DNA from: Lithodes maja
Lineage: Eukaryota > Arthropoda > Malacostraca > Decapoda > Lithodidae
Assembly: GCA_037953745.1 (NCBI GenBank)
Contig: JBAKBP010007654.1
Location: 33,804 to 97,803, forward strand
Length of the DNA: 64,000 nt
Reading direction: 5' to 3'
In this document: piece after piece, positions 21,996 through 32,960 of the stretch
Numbering within the stretch: the stretch's first letter is position 1
Layout: every line of letters begins with the position of its first letter
Translations under genes and position numbers: made by a program
The notes under the pieces: generated by a model
Seen by the model: only the letters and a program-made list of their open reading frames with translations
Database searches by the model: none
What the model was told of the DNA's origin: nothing

Positions 21996-23704
21996 TGTTA
22001 CGATCCAGGTTCTCAAGACACAGGGCTCTTCAACATTGGACTAGATAATGGTAAAAAGCAACAACGGTAACACTAGATCCAAACCCTGCCTTAAACACTG
22101 GAAAACAAAACACCATTACCGCCCTGAGTCGTGCCTGGACAACGAGGTATCCTATGACTCGGTAACTGGTGCACACACACTAGGCTGACGCTCAATGAAA
22201 CAGCCTATTCTTAAACAGTAAAAGATTACTCGATTATGTTACACAAAGAAAAGATAGTTAACGTGATTAATTAACGTTACGGTAGATACTCAAATAACTG
22301 GCACTCCTGTATTAAAGAAAGTGCAATGCTAGTCCTGCAACATCAACTGGAAACTTCTGAAATAAGTCTGATGCTGGGAAGATGTTCGTAAAGAATCTTG
22401 AACAATTATAATGCAGAATACAGGTCACAATAAATGCTAGGACATATAGTAATAATAGGCAGGCGAATAATAAAGACTGCGCAAAGGTAGTAATGCTCGA
22501 CAACTAAAGAAATGCTTCGTGACACAACGCAACAGCCTACTCGGGTTGTGCAACTCAACAACAACCTCGGCTCAAAAGTGCAGTGAATAATAATGCTGCA
22601 TACATATAATAATTGGGCTTATCTCTAACCAGTGTCTGCTCAGTTAATAAAGTCTAGCTGGGGTATCAAGGCAGGGCAACAATGGGCGAGCATGCGGCTC
22701 TCATAGCCTAACGTTGTCCGAGAGTGGTATAATGAAGATTAGGTTATATGACGGGGATGCTCTCTTGATAAATCTAGGTCTCTAGTACCTAGCTCTATCC
22801 TGGCGATCCCTCAGAAGTCAACACAAAGAGGCAGCACTATGTTGTGAGGGATAGGCTATGGCCCTCTCACACCACAGCGCTGTGCTCGCAAAGTAAACCA
22901 ACCCGAAGACAACTTAGGCTCCCACAGTACCTGTCGATGTCGTGCAGAGCTTAGCTAACACTGCACACATCGGAGACAACGACACAGTAACCTTACCCCC
23001 AGTCTAGCTTTAGATAACCAAGCAGAATCACTCAACACCTTGCAAGGGAGACATATACCGGTCTACAACCTTCCCGAGAGAGGACACATACGGAAAAGTC
23101 CGTCTCTCTAAACCTCAATAAAGCATAATACCTCCTTAATCTAATACATGGAAATATCTGAGTGCTTCGCGTACAATACGACTGGTTGACGGTGAACGTC
23201 TATGCTGAAACCAGAAGGGATGTTGAGTTTAATAAAGATTAGAGAATGAGAAAGGAGAAGTCGAGAGAGAGAGATAGTATGCAAAGTAGCGAGTATGGGG
23301 GACAGAATTGCAAAGGATGTAGGTGATACGCGTGTCAGGCAAGCTCTGAGCTCTGGTAAAAAACACGAGGCCGCGACGGGAAGGGACTAGTTGACCACCC
23401 GGCCGCCAACGCCGTCAGCGCCCAAGCGAGCCGCGTCATAGCTCACCTCGCTGCCGGGTGTAATCCCTCACACTCTCTCGCTCGCCTCCCACACAAGCAA
23501 CATTTATATTATAGTGAATATAAAATATAAGGCGCGGTCACAGACCAAAACAAAGACCACTTCTAGACTGTCTGTGGCAACACGACACTAATGAAATAAA
23601 GCAGATCATTCTAGGACAACTGTAGCCTATCCCCCCATCCTGGCGAGCGCTAGCGAGCTGCAATGCCGCACGCAACCATTCTGCTAACGCCGGGAGGCGT
23701 CACA
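21996..23704 (-). mobile_element. Solo LTR, diverged relative of the gypsy copies 1/2 family
   Basis: Read on the minus strand it begins TGTGACGCC at 23704 and ends CGTAACA at 21996, like the young LTRs. Blocks such as GATGCTCTCTTGA (near 22757) and CCTGGCGATCC (near 22799), and the GTCTAGCTGGG block (near 22651), align with the reverse complement of LTR 9813-11669. The 4-bp sequence GTTG flanks both sides (21992-21995, 23705-23708), the same target duplication length as gypsy copy 2. No internal region remains, so it is the product of LTR-LTR recombination. Its 1709-bp length and divergence make it an older subfamily. Confidence 0.85.
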
Positions 23705-23844
23705 GTTGATAGTGCACACAATTATTATACGACTGTTGGAATAATTGGAGTAAAAAACTAACATAAGAACGTAATACACCTTAATAATTATAAAACAATA
23801 ATTAACTCTTCAATGTTATAAAAATATATATTAGTGTGTGTTAA

Positions 23845-24044
23845 CCTATTCATTATGATGACGCTCTTCTAAGCTTGATTATGGATATCAGTTGACGAAT
23901 ATTTAGTTAGGAAGATCCTGGTGAACTCAGAGGGTTAATTGAAATCGTTTTAACCTCTTATAAAAATGGGTTCATACTAAGCTAAATAAAATTGTCTAAT
24001 GTTAGCCATACTATAAGTAAAATGCTGCCACTGTTCTGAAGGGG
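23845..24044 (+). mobile_element. TTAA element family E, copy 1 (200 bp)
   Basis: TTAA at 23841-23844 and 24045-24048, with ends CCTATTCA..TGAAGGGG. It aligns along its length with the element at 24222-24427 (shared AGTTAGGAAG, GGTTAATTGAAA and AGCCA blocks). It is non-coding, non-autonomous and probably piggyBac-like. Confidence 0.65.
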
Positions 24045-24221
24045 TTAAGGCGATGTCATTGAGCAAATAATTATATTGACCGATTATATGAAGAGTTTGG
24101 TGTCTGCTATAAGTTATTAGATAATTACAAGTGATGGTTGTTATTGTAAGTTACTATCCAAGATATACCCATATTAATATTTAATCTGCCATATTGAAGG
24201 TGAAGTTCATTGTATACTTAA

Positions 24222-24427
24222 CTCTTTCAATATAATGACATTATTTTCTATAATTGTGGTTATTATTGGAGGATTCCATTAAGTTAGGAAGGACACGTGG
24301 GAGTCCGAAGGTTAATTGAAACAGTTTTTATCTTCTTGATTCTTAAGAGGTCCATCCTAAGTTGAATATAATCATCTACTGATAGCCAGACTGTAGGGAA
24401 GGAAAACGTCATCTTATACTGAAGGGA
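24222..24427 (+). mobile_element. TTAA element family E, copy 2 (206 bp)
   Basis: TTAA at 24218-24221 and 24428-24431. It has the same orientation and internal blocks as copy 1 about 170 bp upstream, but is diverged. The two look like separate insertions, or a local duplication of one. Confidence 0.62.
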
Positions 24428-24431
24428 TTAA

Positions 24432-24876
24432 ATTAACTAAAGTTTATTTACTTAATTAAGCAAAGTGACTGAAGATATTCACCACTACAATTGTTTGTGT
24501 GATTCAAGATTATAATTATAACAATGAAGATATGACTTGGGAATGAAAGATGACGTAAGTGGGAATATATAATATGGCTGATGATGGACTGGGTTGGATG
24601 GTATGACAGATGTATGAGTGTAACAGTTGTGTGAATGTGACAGGTGTGTGGTAGATGTGTATGTGTATTGTTATGTAATGTGAATTAAAATAACATATAA
24701 AATTAATAAGTGCAATAGTGATAGGGTTAATGTACGCATTTTGGAGAAAGTCACGTGATACGTAAATGTGAGTAGTGATTACGTCATCCTTCACGTGTGT
24801 ATGTCTCCACGGAGGTAGCGGCGCCTGCTTGTCTAGTATGATCTCGAGCGTGGTAGAAGGTTCTGGCTGCCGCGAA

Positions 24877-24913
<37 letters not shown>

Positions 24914-24977
24914 ACCCCCTCCTCTCATCTTCGACTCCAGATTCAACTGACCAGCTGTTAGCATCACATCTCTCCCT
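24432..24977. other. Non-coding, with short minisatellite-like block and (AT)16
   Basis: Around 24600-24665 is one unit of the GTATGAGTGTAACAGTTGTG-type minisatellite that is tandem at 57869-57972 and 59737-59995. A perfect (AT)16 tract lies at 24879-24910. The long minus-strand frame across this stretch only reflects repeat composition. No gene seen. Confidence 0.55.
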
Positions 24978-25248
24978 TGCCTGTACAGTCAGAAACCGCA
25001 GTTTCTGAGACACTTTGATAGGGCCCGGACATGTGGAGTGCGTCGTTTCTAGACGATAGCCCACTTTAACTATCACAAGACCCCATACCTATGAACACAC
25101 GTTTCGAACCAATAATTGATTCACTCAGTCTGCCATGTAAAACCATAATGCTGCTGCTATGATATGATCCGCATTCATTTATTATACGTATGGATATATA
25201 AATGACAAAAATATCTGTATTTCATTCTTTTATGTATCCTAAGTAAAT
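24978..25248 (+). repeat. Dispersed repeat R, copy 1 (hairpin at its start)
   Basis: It matches the reverse complement of about 49190-49450 over roughly 230 bp at about 80% by eye. It begins with ACAGTCAGAAACCGCAG, where CAGAAAC and GTTTCTG form a 7-bp stem. Conserved blocks include GATAGGGCCCGGACA, GCCCACTTTAACTATCACAAG and TCACTCAGTCTGCCATGTAAA. It is interrupted on its right by gypsy copy 2. The type is unknown; it may be part of an LTR or a SINE-like repeat. Confidence 0.6.
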
Positions 25249-25252
25249 ACGG

Positions 25253-27108
25253 TGTGACGCATGTCGAGTATGAGCATGCTGTACAGAACGCCCAGTCAGG
25301 CCCCACTCTCGCTAGGATCGTCAGGGCAGGAACTTTGGCTGTAGTCTGTGTAGAGTTTCCTAACTTAGTTTATGTGAGCCGTTGTACTATAAGTATTATA
25401 AATATGTATTTTGTTTTCATCTGAGTCAACGAGTTCTATTTTATATCATTAGTTATAAGTATTGTGTGTGGGACTTATATGTAATGATGAGAGGAGAGAG
25501 AGAGAGATATTACGTAACGGGGACCAGTGAGTGCGCCACGCGGGCAGATAGGCCTAATTCCCTCCTCCCTCCTCCCTTCCTCCCTTTCAGCGCGTGGGAA
25601 GTTCTTTGTCGATCCCAGATTGAGAGAGAATATGACGTCATGATTGCCAGTGGGCGGTCCTTAAGTAGTTTGAGATATGCCGCTAGAGGGCCGAGTATAA
25701 AAAGAGAGGTTCTTGCCACCATTCTTCAGAACTCATCAGGCAAAGCGACTTCTCATATCCCTTGCAACTATCCATATTCTTCCGACTGATGTGAACTTTC
25801 TCTACTCTCTGAACAGCCTATCTTCTTCTCTTCTCGTCCCTGTTTAACCTCCATGACCCCTTTGGTGCAGATTTAGTCAGCCAAAGTATTATCGCTTGAG
25901 TTCTCACGAGATAAGTGCCTGTTAGATAGCCTATTTTTGGAAGGGTTAACTAGAATAGGATTGATTGATGTTTGTTGCACTCGTATATGCATTTCCCTGT
26001 GTGCGATTATTCATGTTCCTGTTTTCTGCTGGTTTAGGCAATGCTAGACTGGGATAGGGTTTCTGAGTTGTGATTTCCTATGAGTACTAGGTTGCGGTTG
26101 AACCAGTACAATTGCAACGGAGACGTGGAACGCCTAGGTGGTCTTTCTGACTGTGTACCGTGGGAGTTTAGCACTGTGTTGCGAGTGAGGGCTTTTGCCT
26201 ATGCCACCCAACACTGTGTTATCTCATTTGCTTGACTTTGAGAGGATCGCCAGGAGAGAACCAGATACTAGTGATCTGGATCTCTCAAGAGAGCATCCCG
26301 TCAATTACCGTAATTTGGCCGCACAGTCTTAAGGACCTCGCTAGGCTACGAGCCGCTTGCTCAGCCATTGTCTCTTAACCTTAGATATCCCAGCTAGACT
26401 TTGCTCGACCAGCAGATACAGTATAGTATTGAAGCTTCTCCTTATGTATATTATTGTTTAAGCACTATTGATTTCATGTGTGGCACGCTTAGTTACTTCA
26501 GAGATTAGTGGCCCACGAGCACAATCTTAGTAGGCTATTGCCAGTGCATTGTCGGAGTACTTCTTCTTAATGTTTGCCATATCCTATTGCTTATTCTTAT
26601 AATTCTTCTTATGTCAATTTAAAGCCTTTAATTACCAGTGAGTTATTCATTAAATTGCTGTTCAAAATCCGATACTTACTTCTTATGAGTATTCGAGAAG
26701 CATCTAACTTATCAGAAGATTCCTTGCTTGATGCTCGAGGACTATTGTTTAACGTAACGTAATAGTGCCGATCCGAAGTAGAGGGTGGAGGACTTCTTAA
26801 GTTCTTAGTTCAAGGGTGGATTACTTCGGCTTCGGCCAACACTATTCTTTAGTGTTGTAGTACTTTCTTCTTTGTTTGATTGTTGACCAGACTAGATAAC
26901 TCCCGTCTAGTTATTAGTCTGTTGTGTGAAACGCTAGTACCGAGTTCTTGTATACCCCGTTATAGCAGATAGAACTCTGGAGGGTAGTGGCGTTTTTTGT
27001 TCGGCTGGCAGTACTCTGGGGTTGGGATCGTGTGTTTCCGTTGTGGCAGCGAGCCATACTCGAGTCCTGTGTAAGAGCCCTAGTGTACCCGAGTGCCCGG
27101 TCGTAACA
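25253..27108 (+). repeat. Gypsy copy 2, 5' LTR
   Basis: 1856 bp, TGTGACGC..CGTAACA. CRE at 25633-25640 and TATA about 55 bp further on. It is one base shorter than copy 1 because of a T-run difference near 25722. The PBS TGGCGACCTTG starts at 27111. Confidence 0.95.
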
Positions 27109-27324
27109 AATGGCGACCTTGCTTAGGATTTTGTGAACAGTATAATTTTTTTTGCAGAGTTGTACAACATTTGTTTGTTGGTACTTTAGCGTACATATTG
27201 AAGAATATTTTTTTTTGTAAGGCAATTAGGAGAGCATTTAAGAGACTCCAGTTAATTTAGTAATTAGTGCTTGCATAAGGGAGTTTAACACTTTTGTCTC
27301 GAGAATTTTTTGGTGAACTTCAGT

Positions 27325-30300
27325 ATGTCGGGCCCTAGTACTGACGAGGAGCGAGAGATGCTAAGTGAGGAGGTGCCGTTAGTAACTAGTGAGGAGGATG
27401 CTAGACTTTTTGTGAGTAAGCAGTACCATGTGACGGAGGAGAGGCTGACTGGGGTGAATGTTTATGGCTTGCACCTGATAGCCAAGGTTTTGGGTCTATC
27501 CAATGTAGGAGGGATGTCCAAGGGGGAGCTAATTTCCTGGGTGTTGCGTGGGCGACATGGGGTTTCGGGGGGGAGGGCGTTTGGGGGGGTTCCTCCCCAG
27601 ATCCCCTCTCACTCGACTCCCGCAGTGCCGTCCACTCAGTTGCCGGAGGTTAGCACTCTCCCACAGAGGGATGAGCATTGGAAGATTGGAGTGCCCTCGG
27701 GCGGTGCGTATGGTGGTTCCCCAGTTCTTGCCCCCCCTCCTTCAGTAGTGGCAGCTCCCTCTTCCGGCCTGTCTCCTGAGATGATATTTAAACTCGAGCT
27801 TGCTAAAATGGAGAATGAGGCTAGGAAGCAGGAGATGGAGAATGAGTCTAGGAGGCATGAGACTGAAGTTAGGAAGCAGGAGAATGAGACTAGGAGGCAT
27901 GAGATTGAGGTTAGGAGGCACGAGGCTGAGCTTAGGTACGACTCAGAGAAATATTGTGCTCAAATAGATTTAGATAAGACTCGTGCAGAGTCGACAGGGA
28001 TTCGGATGGGCCGTGAGGGCCAAGTAAGAGAACAGTCCTTGTCCCACTTAGTCAAGTTGGTGCCGGCATTTAGTGAAACTGAAGTCACAGAATTTTTTAA
28101 TCGTTTTGAGAAGAAGTGTAGGGAGCATAATTGGCCTGAAGAGAAGTGGGCAGCTCTGGTCTCCTCAAGACTTACGGGTAAGGGTCTGAAGGCTTATGAT
28201 GCACTGCCTTTAGAGTCTTGCATTGACTACCCAGAATTGAAGAGAGCTGTCCTACGGGCATACGAGTTGCAACCAGAAACATATCGATTGAAGTTTCGGG
28301 GTGTTACAAAGACTAGGGAGGCGACCTTTCTTGAGCATGCCCGGGACTTAAAAGATGCACTTACAAACTGGACACGTTCTGAGAAAGCTGAGACGGCCGA
28401 ACAGTTGACGGAGCTGTTTCTGCTCGAGCAGTTTTATAAGTGTACAGGTGCAGAAATGACTTTAACTATTAAAGAAAAGAATCCAAAAACTCTACAGGAG
28501 GCAGCTGAGATGGCTGACCTCCGGCTATCATTAATTCGTGGGTGCGGGTCTGCCCAGCGTAGTGAGGCAGGTAACAAGGGGCGTGACGCCCCACCCCCCC
28601 GAGTTAGTAATATATCTTATGCAAACAAGTACAAGAGTTATGATACCAAGACTGACCACAAGACTAGCACCGTCCCATTTAAGAAGGGGCCGGGCCCTTC
28701 CCAGTACCAAGGGAAGCCCAAAGGGGAGTTAGAGTGTTATCAATGTCATAAAAAGGGGCACTTTGCAAGAGTCTGTCCTAGCAAACCACCTACAGCAGCT
28801 GTGTCTTTGGCCTGCAACATTGGTGTGTCTCTGAAGCCTTCTGAGTTTGCCCGGGGCAGTTCGTCAGAGGCTGAGGCACAGCCAATGCAGAAGCACCTGG
28901 GAGGCTCGAACCCTGCTCAGGATGTTTTTTGCGACCATAGAGGACGGGGTTGCGTGATGTGGGCGGGGCGCAAGCATGGAGTAGAGGTCTTGCGTGATAC
29001 AGGTGCTTCCCAGACTTTGATGAAAAACTTGACTGGCTACCCTATAAATGCGGCTCGGGTGGTGGTGGTGCAGGGTATTAATGCAACTCGGTCATACCCG
29101 CTGGTGCGGTTGGAGTTGGAGGTGGATGGTGTGGCACGTGAATTGGATGTTGGGATTGTGGAGAAACTGCCAGTGGAGGGCGTCGACCTTCTTCTCGGCA
29201 ACGACTTTGCAATGCCCGCTTCTGAGGTTCTACCCTTAGTCGTTGCCGAGAGGCCGGCCGACGTGAGTAGGGAAGAGCGAGAGTGGGTCGAGCGGTGCCA
29301 GGCACAACCCATGGCGTGTGCTGTCACCCGAGCTCGGGCAGCTAAAGTGTCACCGCCTAGTCCTCCGTCTTCAGACCAGCAGAGGAACGATCAACAGGAG
29401 GAGGCTAAAGCTGGAGTTGGTTTTAAGAGTTTTGACTCGGCGGCTCTCCTGGGTGATTCAGTATTAGCACCATTACTTAGTTCTGGAGTAGCCCCTGGGC
29501 CTGTCATCGAGAGTGACGAGGCTGGGCATGACGAGTCTCCACGACAGCAACGTTATGAACATCGAGAGAGACAGAGGGAGCAGCTCAGTATCGGGGAGGG
29601 TCATGCATTGCTCCGGGAGCAGTTAGATCGCTTGGCACCCTCAGATATACGTCGGTTGCAGCTGGAGGACCCTGAGCTCCAAACGTGTGCTAATGGAGCT
29701 GTGGAGCTCGACGAGGACGGTGATGCACAGCCGGGAGATTTTTTTTATTTAGATGGCATCCTGTATCGGCGTTTTCAAGACCCTAACCGTAGCTGGAAGA
29801 TGGGGTCCGGGGTAGTGGACCAGTTGATGGTGCCGCGGGAGTGCAGGGATAGCCTACTGAGTTTGGCGCATGACACACCGCTGGCAGGACATTTGGGGGT
29901 AAGAAAAACGGTGGCGGCTTTGGGGAAGTTGTTTTGGTGGCCGGGGATGAAGTCTCATGTGCAGTCCTGGATAAACTCATGTGATATTTGTCAACGGGTC
30001 GGGAAACCAAACCAAGTTATTCCTAAAGCTCCGTTGCACCCTATTCCTGTAATTGGGCCACCTTTTAGTAAGATTGTTGTTGACATGGTTGGTCCCCTCC
30101 CTCCCACAAAGGCTGGTAATAAATTTTTGTTAACCATCATGGATGTTGCCACTAGATACCCCGATGCATACCCCATGAAAAACGGCATGGCTAAGACGGT
30201 AGTCAGTAACTTGTTGTGGTACTTTTCAAGGTACGGGTACCCGGAGGAGATTCAGTCTGATCAGGGGTCCAATTTCACCTCCAATCTCTTTAAGCAAACA

Positions 30301-32445
30301 ATGCAACAGCATGGAATACGGGCGGTGGTATCGTCAGCGTATCACCCTGAGAGCCAAGGGGTGCTTGAGCGGTGGCATGCCACCCTTAAAAGCATGCTCA
30401 GGTGTTATTGTGCTGATAACGGAAGAGATTGGGATCTTGGATTGCCGTATGTACTGTTTGCTGCTCGGGAAGTGCCTGGTGAGAGCCTGGGATTTAGTCC
30501 AAAAGAGCTGATTTTTGGACACCGAGTCAGGGGCCCCCTTAATATGCTGCGGGAAATTTGGGAAGGAACTGTGCCGCCTTGTTCCTTGTTGAAGTATGTG
30601 TTTGAAAGCCGTGAGCGCATGCTTAGGAGTCTGGAGATGGCAGGTCGGAATTTAACAGGGTCACAAGCTTTAATGAAGGACAGGTATGATCGCAAAGTGA
30701 AGCTCCGGGAGTTCATTGTGGGACAGGAGGTGTTGATTTTGTTGCCTTTGGTGGGTAACCCCTTGTCGGCGAAGTATACTGGACCCTATAAAATTGTGGA
30801 GAAAATTTCGGACCTAGATTACCTTGTTGCCACTCCAGACAGGAGGAAGAAGAATCAGTTATGTCACGTGAACCTGATAAAAGAGTATGTGAGGCGCCCC
30901 TCTGAGCCTCTCACTGTCCCTGTGTTGGCTTGTTGCGGCCGTGGTGGAGAAGGAGAGGGGGACAGTCAAGCTTCAGAGGAGGATAGCTGGGATCACCATG
31001 TTTCAGCGGATCAGTGGGCGGGGAACTCGAGCCTAAGGGCTGACGAGGCTATAGCCCATTTGCCTGAGCCGCAATTTGAAGCTATCCGTCAGTTGCTCGG
31101 TTTATACCCCACTGTATTCGCTGAACATCCAGGCCTCACTACTCAGGCTATGCATGATGTTGACGTGGGGCACCATCTACCCTTTAAGTCAATCCCATAC
31201 CGTGTGCCCCCCATAAAACTACCCGCTCTGAGGGATGAGTTGGAGTATATGCTCGGTAGAGGGTTGATAGAGAAAGGTACCGTTAAATGGACTTCCCCCG
31301 TAACACTGCAGCCTAAACCAGATGGCAAGGTACGCTTCTGTATTGATTTCCGTAGGCTAAACGGTTTGACTCCAACTAACCCATATCCTCTTCCTCGGGT
31401 TGATGATAGTGTTGATAAAATTGGTAATGCTCGGTTTTTGTCTAAAGTTGATTTAGTAAAAGGTTACTGGCAAGTACCTTTGTCCGAGCGCGCTAAAGAG
31501 GTATGTGGTTTTGTGGTGGACGGGAGTACTTACCGGTGTAATGTTATGCCCTACGGACTTAAGAATGCACCAGCAACGTTTCAGAACCTGATGAATGAAA
31601 TTGTCAAGGACATTCCAAATTGCACCGTATACTTGGACGATGTAATCATTTATGATGACGACTTTGAGAGCCATTGTGAGCACCTGGAGACCTTGTTCCG
31701 GAAACTTAGTGAAGCAAGTCTGGTAGTAAATTTGGCAAAGTGTGACTTCGTAAAAGCCACTGTGCAGTACCTTGGGTTTGTAGTGGGAAGGGGACAGGTG
31801 TGCCCTCCTCAGAACAAGGTACAGGCTATCAATAAATTTCCGCACCCAACCACCAAGAAGCAGATCATGAGATTCTTGGGTATGATAGGCTACTACAGAC
31901 GCTTTATAAAAGGTTACTCTACGGTGTTGGCACCTCTCACAGATTTGTTATCTAAAGACAAAAAGTTTTTGTGGGCGCCTGAGTGTGAAAAGGCTTTTAA
32001 TTTAGTGAAGCATTTGCTGTGTACTCACCCAATACTCAGGGCCCCAGACTTTAACAGGCCTTTTCAGCTGGCAACAGACGCTAGTGGTGTAGGGGCTGGT
32101 GCCGTCTTGCTACAGACAGACAATGAAGGTGTGGAACACCCAGTAAGTTTCTTTTCTAAGAAGTTCAATGCTGCACAAAAGAACTATTCTACAATAGAAA
32201 AGGAATTACTGGCGATTGTGCTGTCACTCAGGCACTTCGAGGTGTATGTTCCAGCCTATGGCCCAGTCGTGGTTATCTACACTGATCATCACCCTTTGAG
32301 ATTCCTAAATCAATTTCACAATCGCAATATGAGACTGACCCGGTGGTCATTGATGTTGCAGGAGTATAACCTGGACATCCGGCATATTGCGGGATGTGAC
32401 AATGTGATTGCGGATTGTTTATCGAGGGTAGATGATCAGTCGTAG
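27325..32445 (+). CDS. Gag-pol polyprotein, PR-IN-RT-RH order (gypsy copy 2)
   Basis: The first in-frame ATG at 27325 gives 1706 aa. The domain order is the same as in copy 1: SAP-like motif, charged coiled coil, gag, CCHC knuckle, protease DTGA (Asp codon 28996), H2C2 finger, integrase Asp/Asp/Glu codons at 30082, 30259 and 30367, GPY/F-like module, RT YLDD at 31630-31641 and RNase H. It is 17 aa shorter than copy 1, all in the E/R-rich coiled coil, where repeat units differ in number. Elsewhere only scattered substitutions were noticed, for example Asn to Lys after the integrase core. No stop or frameshift. Potentially autonomous. Confidence 0.95.
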   Translation: MSGPSTDEEREMLSEEVPLVTSEEDARLFVSKQYHVTEERLTGVNVYGLHLIAKVLGLSNVGGMSKGELISWVLRGRHGVSGGRAFGGVPPQIPSHSTPAVPSTQLPEVSTLPQRDEHWKIGVPSGGAYGGSPVLAPPPSVVAAPSSGLSPEMIFKLELAKMENEARKQEMENESRRHETEVRKQENETRRHEIEVRRHEAELRYDSEKYCAQIDLDKTRAESTGIRMGREGQVREQSLSHLVKLVPAFSETEVTEFFNRFEKKCREHNWPEEKWAALVSSRLTGKGLKAYDALPLESCIDYPELKRAVLRAYELQPETYRLKFRGVTKTREATFLEHARDLKDALTNWTRSEKAETAEQLTELFLLEQFYKCTGAEMTLTIKEKNPKTLQEAAEMADLRLSLIRGCGSAQRSEAGNKGRDAPPPRVSNISYANKYKSYDTKTDHKTSTVPFKKGPGPSQYQGKPKGELECYQCHKKGHFARVCPSKPPTAAVSLACNIGVSLKPSEFARGSSSEAEAQPMQKHLGGSNPAQDVFCDHRGRGCVMWAGRKHGVEVLRDTGASQTLMKNLTGYPINAARVVVVQGINATRSYPLVRLELEVDGVARELDVGIVEKLPVEGVDLLLGNDFAMPASEVLPLVVAERPADVSREEREWVERCQAQPMACAVTRARAAKVSPPSPPSSDQQRNDQQEEAKAGVGFKSFDSAALLGDSVLAPLLSSGVAPGPVIESDEAGHDESPRQQRYEHRERQREQLSIGEGHALLREQLDRLAPSDIRRLQLEDPELQTCANGAVELDEDGDAQPGDFFYLDGILYRRFQDPNRSWKMGSGVVDQLMVPRECRDSLLSLAHDTPLAGHLGVRKTVAALGKLFWWPGMKSHVQSWINSCDICQRVGKPNQVIPKAPLHPIPVIGPPFSKIVVDMVGPLPPTKAGNKFLLTIMDVATRYPDAYPMKNGMAKTVVSNLLWYFSRYGYPEEIQSDQGSNFTSNLFKQTMQQHGIRAVVSSAYHPESQGVLERWHATLKSMLRCYCADNGRDWDLGLPYVLFAAREVPGESLGFSPKELIFGHRVRGPLNMLREIWEGTVPPCSLLKYVFESRERMLRSLEMAGRNLTGSQALMKDRYDRKVKLREFIVGQEVLILLPLVGNPLSAKYTGPYKIVEKISDLDYLVATPDRRKKNQLCHVNLIKEYVRRPSEPLTVPVLACCGRGGEGEGDSQASEEDSWDHHVSADQWAGNSSLRADEAIAHLPEPQFEAIRQLLGLYPTVFAEHPGLTTQAMHDVDVGHHLPFKSIPYRVPPIKLPALRDELEYMLGRGLIEKGTVKWTSPVTLQPKPDGKVRFCIDFRRLNGLTPTNPYPLPRVDDSVDKIGNARFLSKVDLVKGYWQVPLSERAKEVCGFVVDGSTYRCNVMPYGLKNAPATFQNLMNEIVKDIPNCTVYLDDVIIYDDDFESHCEHLETLFRKLSEASLVVNLAKCDFVKATVQYLGFVVGRGQVCPPQNKVQAINKFPHPTTKKQIMRFLGMIGYYRRFIKGYSTVLAPLTDLLSKDKKFLWAPECEKAFNLVKHLLCTHPILRAPDFNRPFQLATDASGVGAGAVLLQTDNEGVEHPVSFFSKKFNAAQKNYSTIEKELLAIVLSLRHFEVYVPAYGPVVVIYTDHHPLRFLNQFHNRNMRLTRWSLMLQEYNLDIRHIAGCDNVIADCLSRVDDQS

Positions 32446-32960
32446 GCTATCACAGGTGTATGATCCCGAAGAGATTGACACACGGGTAGCCTCCTGCTTT
32501 GGTTTGAGTAGTATTTTGCGCTTGGTGCTTGTTGGCTCGCGGTTGTAGCCCAGCGTATTGGGTCGTAAAGCAGGATTGTTGAGCGTTTGGTATAGAAGAA
32601 AATAGGCTGCCCTTATAGTGCAGCCGGAAAAAAACATATTAAAATATAAAAATCATATAAAAACTCTTTCTTTTTGATATAGATAATTGTATAAGTTTGT
32701 CATAGCCTATAGTGTTTGAGTAGTCCACGAACTATCAAACGGCTGAGCTGCGGTAAGCTCGCTCTGGGAGCATGATATTATGTCTTTTACTATTGTTGGG
32801 AGGAGTTATGAAATGTGAATTTTTTTTTTATATAAGATGTGTTTTAGTGATAAACTCAGCGTTGTTTTAGTGCCATGCGGTCGCTGGGTGTGAGGGGTTT
32901 GATGGGGTTCTGTATATCAGATTTTAGCTCAGGGTTGAGCAAGTAAAATCTTGGGGGAGG
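32446..32960 (+). other. Gypsy copy 2, 3' untranslated region and polypurine tract
   Basis: 515 bp, nearly identical to 17056-17570, ending in TTGGGGGAGG at 32951-32960. Non-coding. Confidence 0.8.

Noticed and set aside
24516..25076. 186-codon minus-strand ORF with Tyr-Ile repeats
   Set aside because: It spans an (AT)16 tract, minisatellite sequence and repeat R. Its composition explains the open frame.
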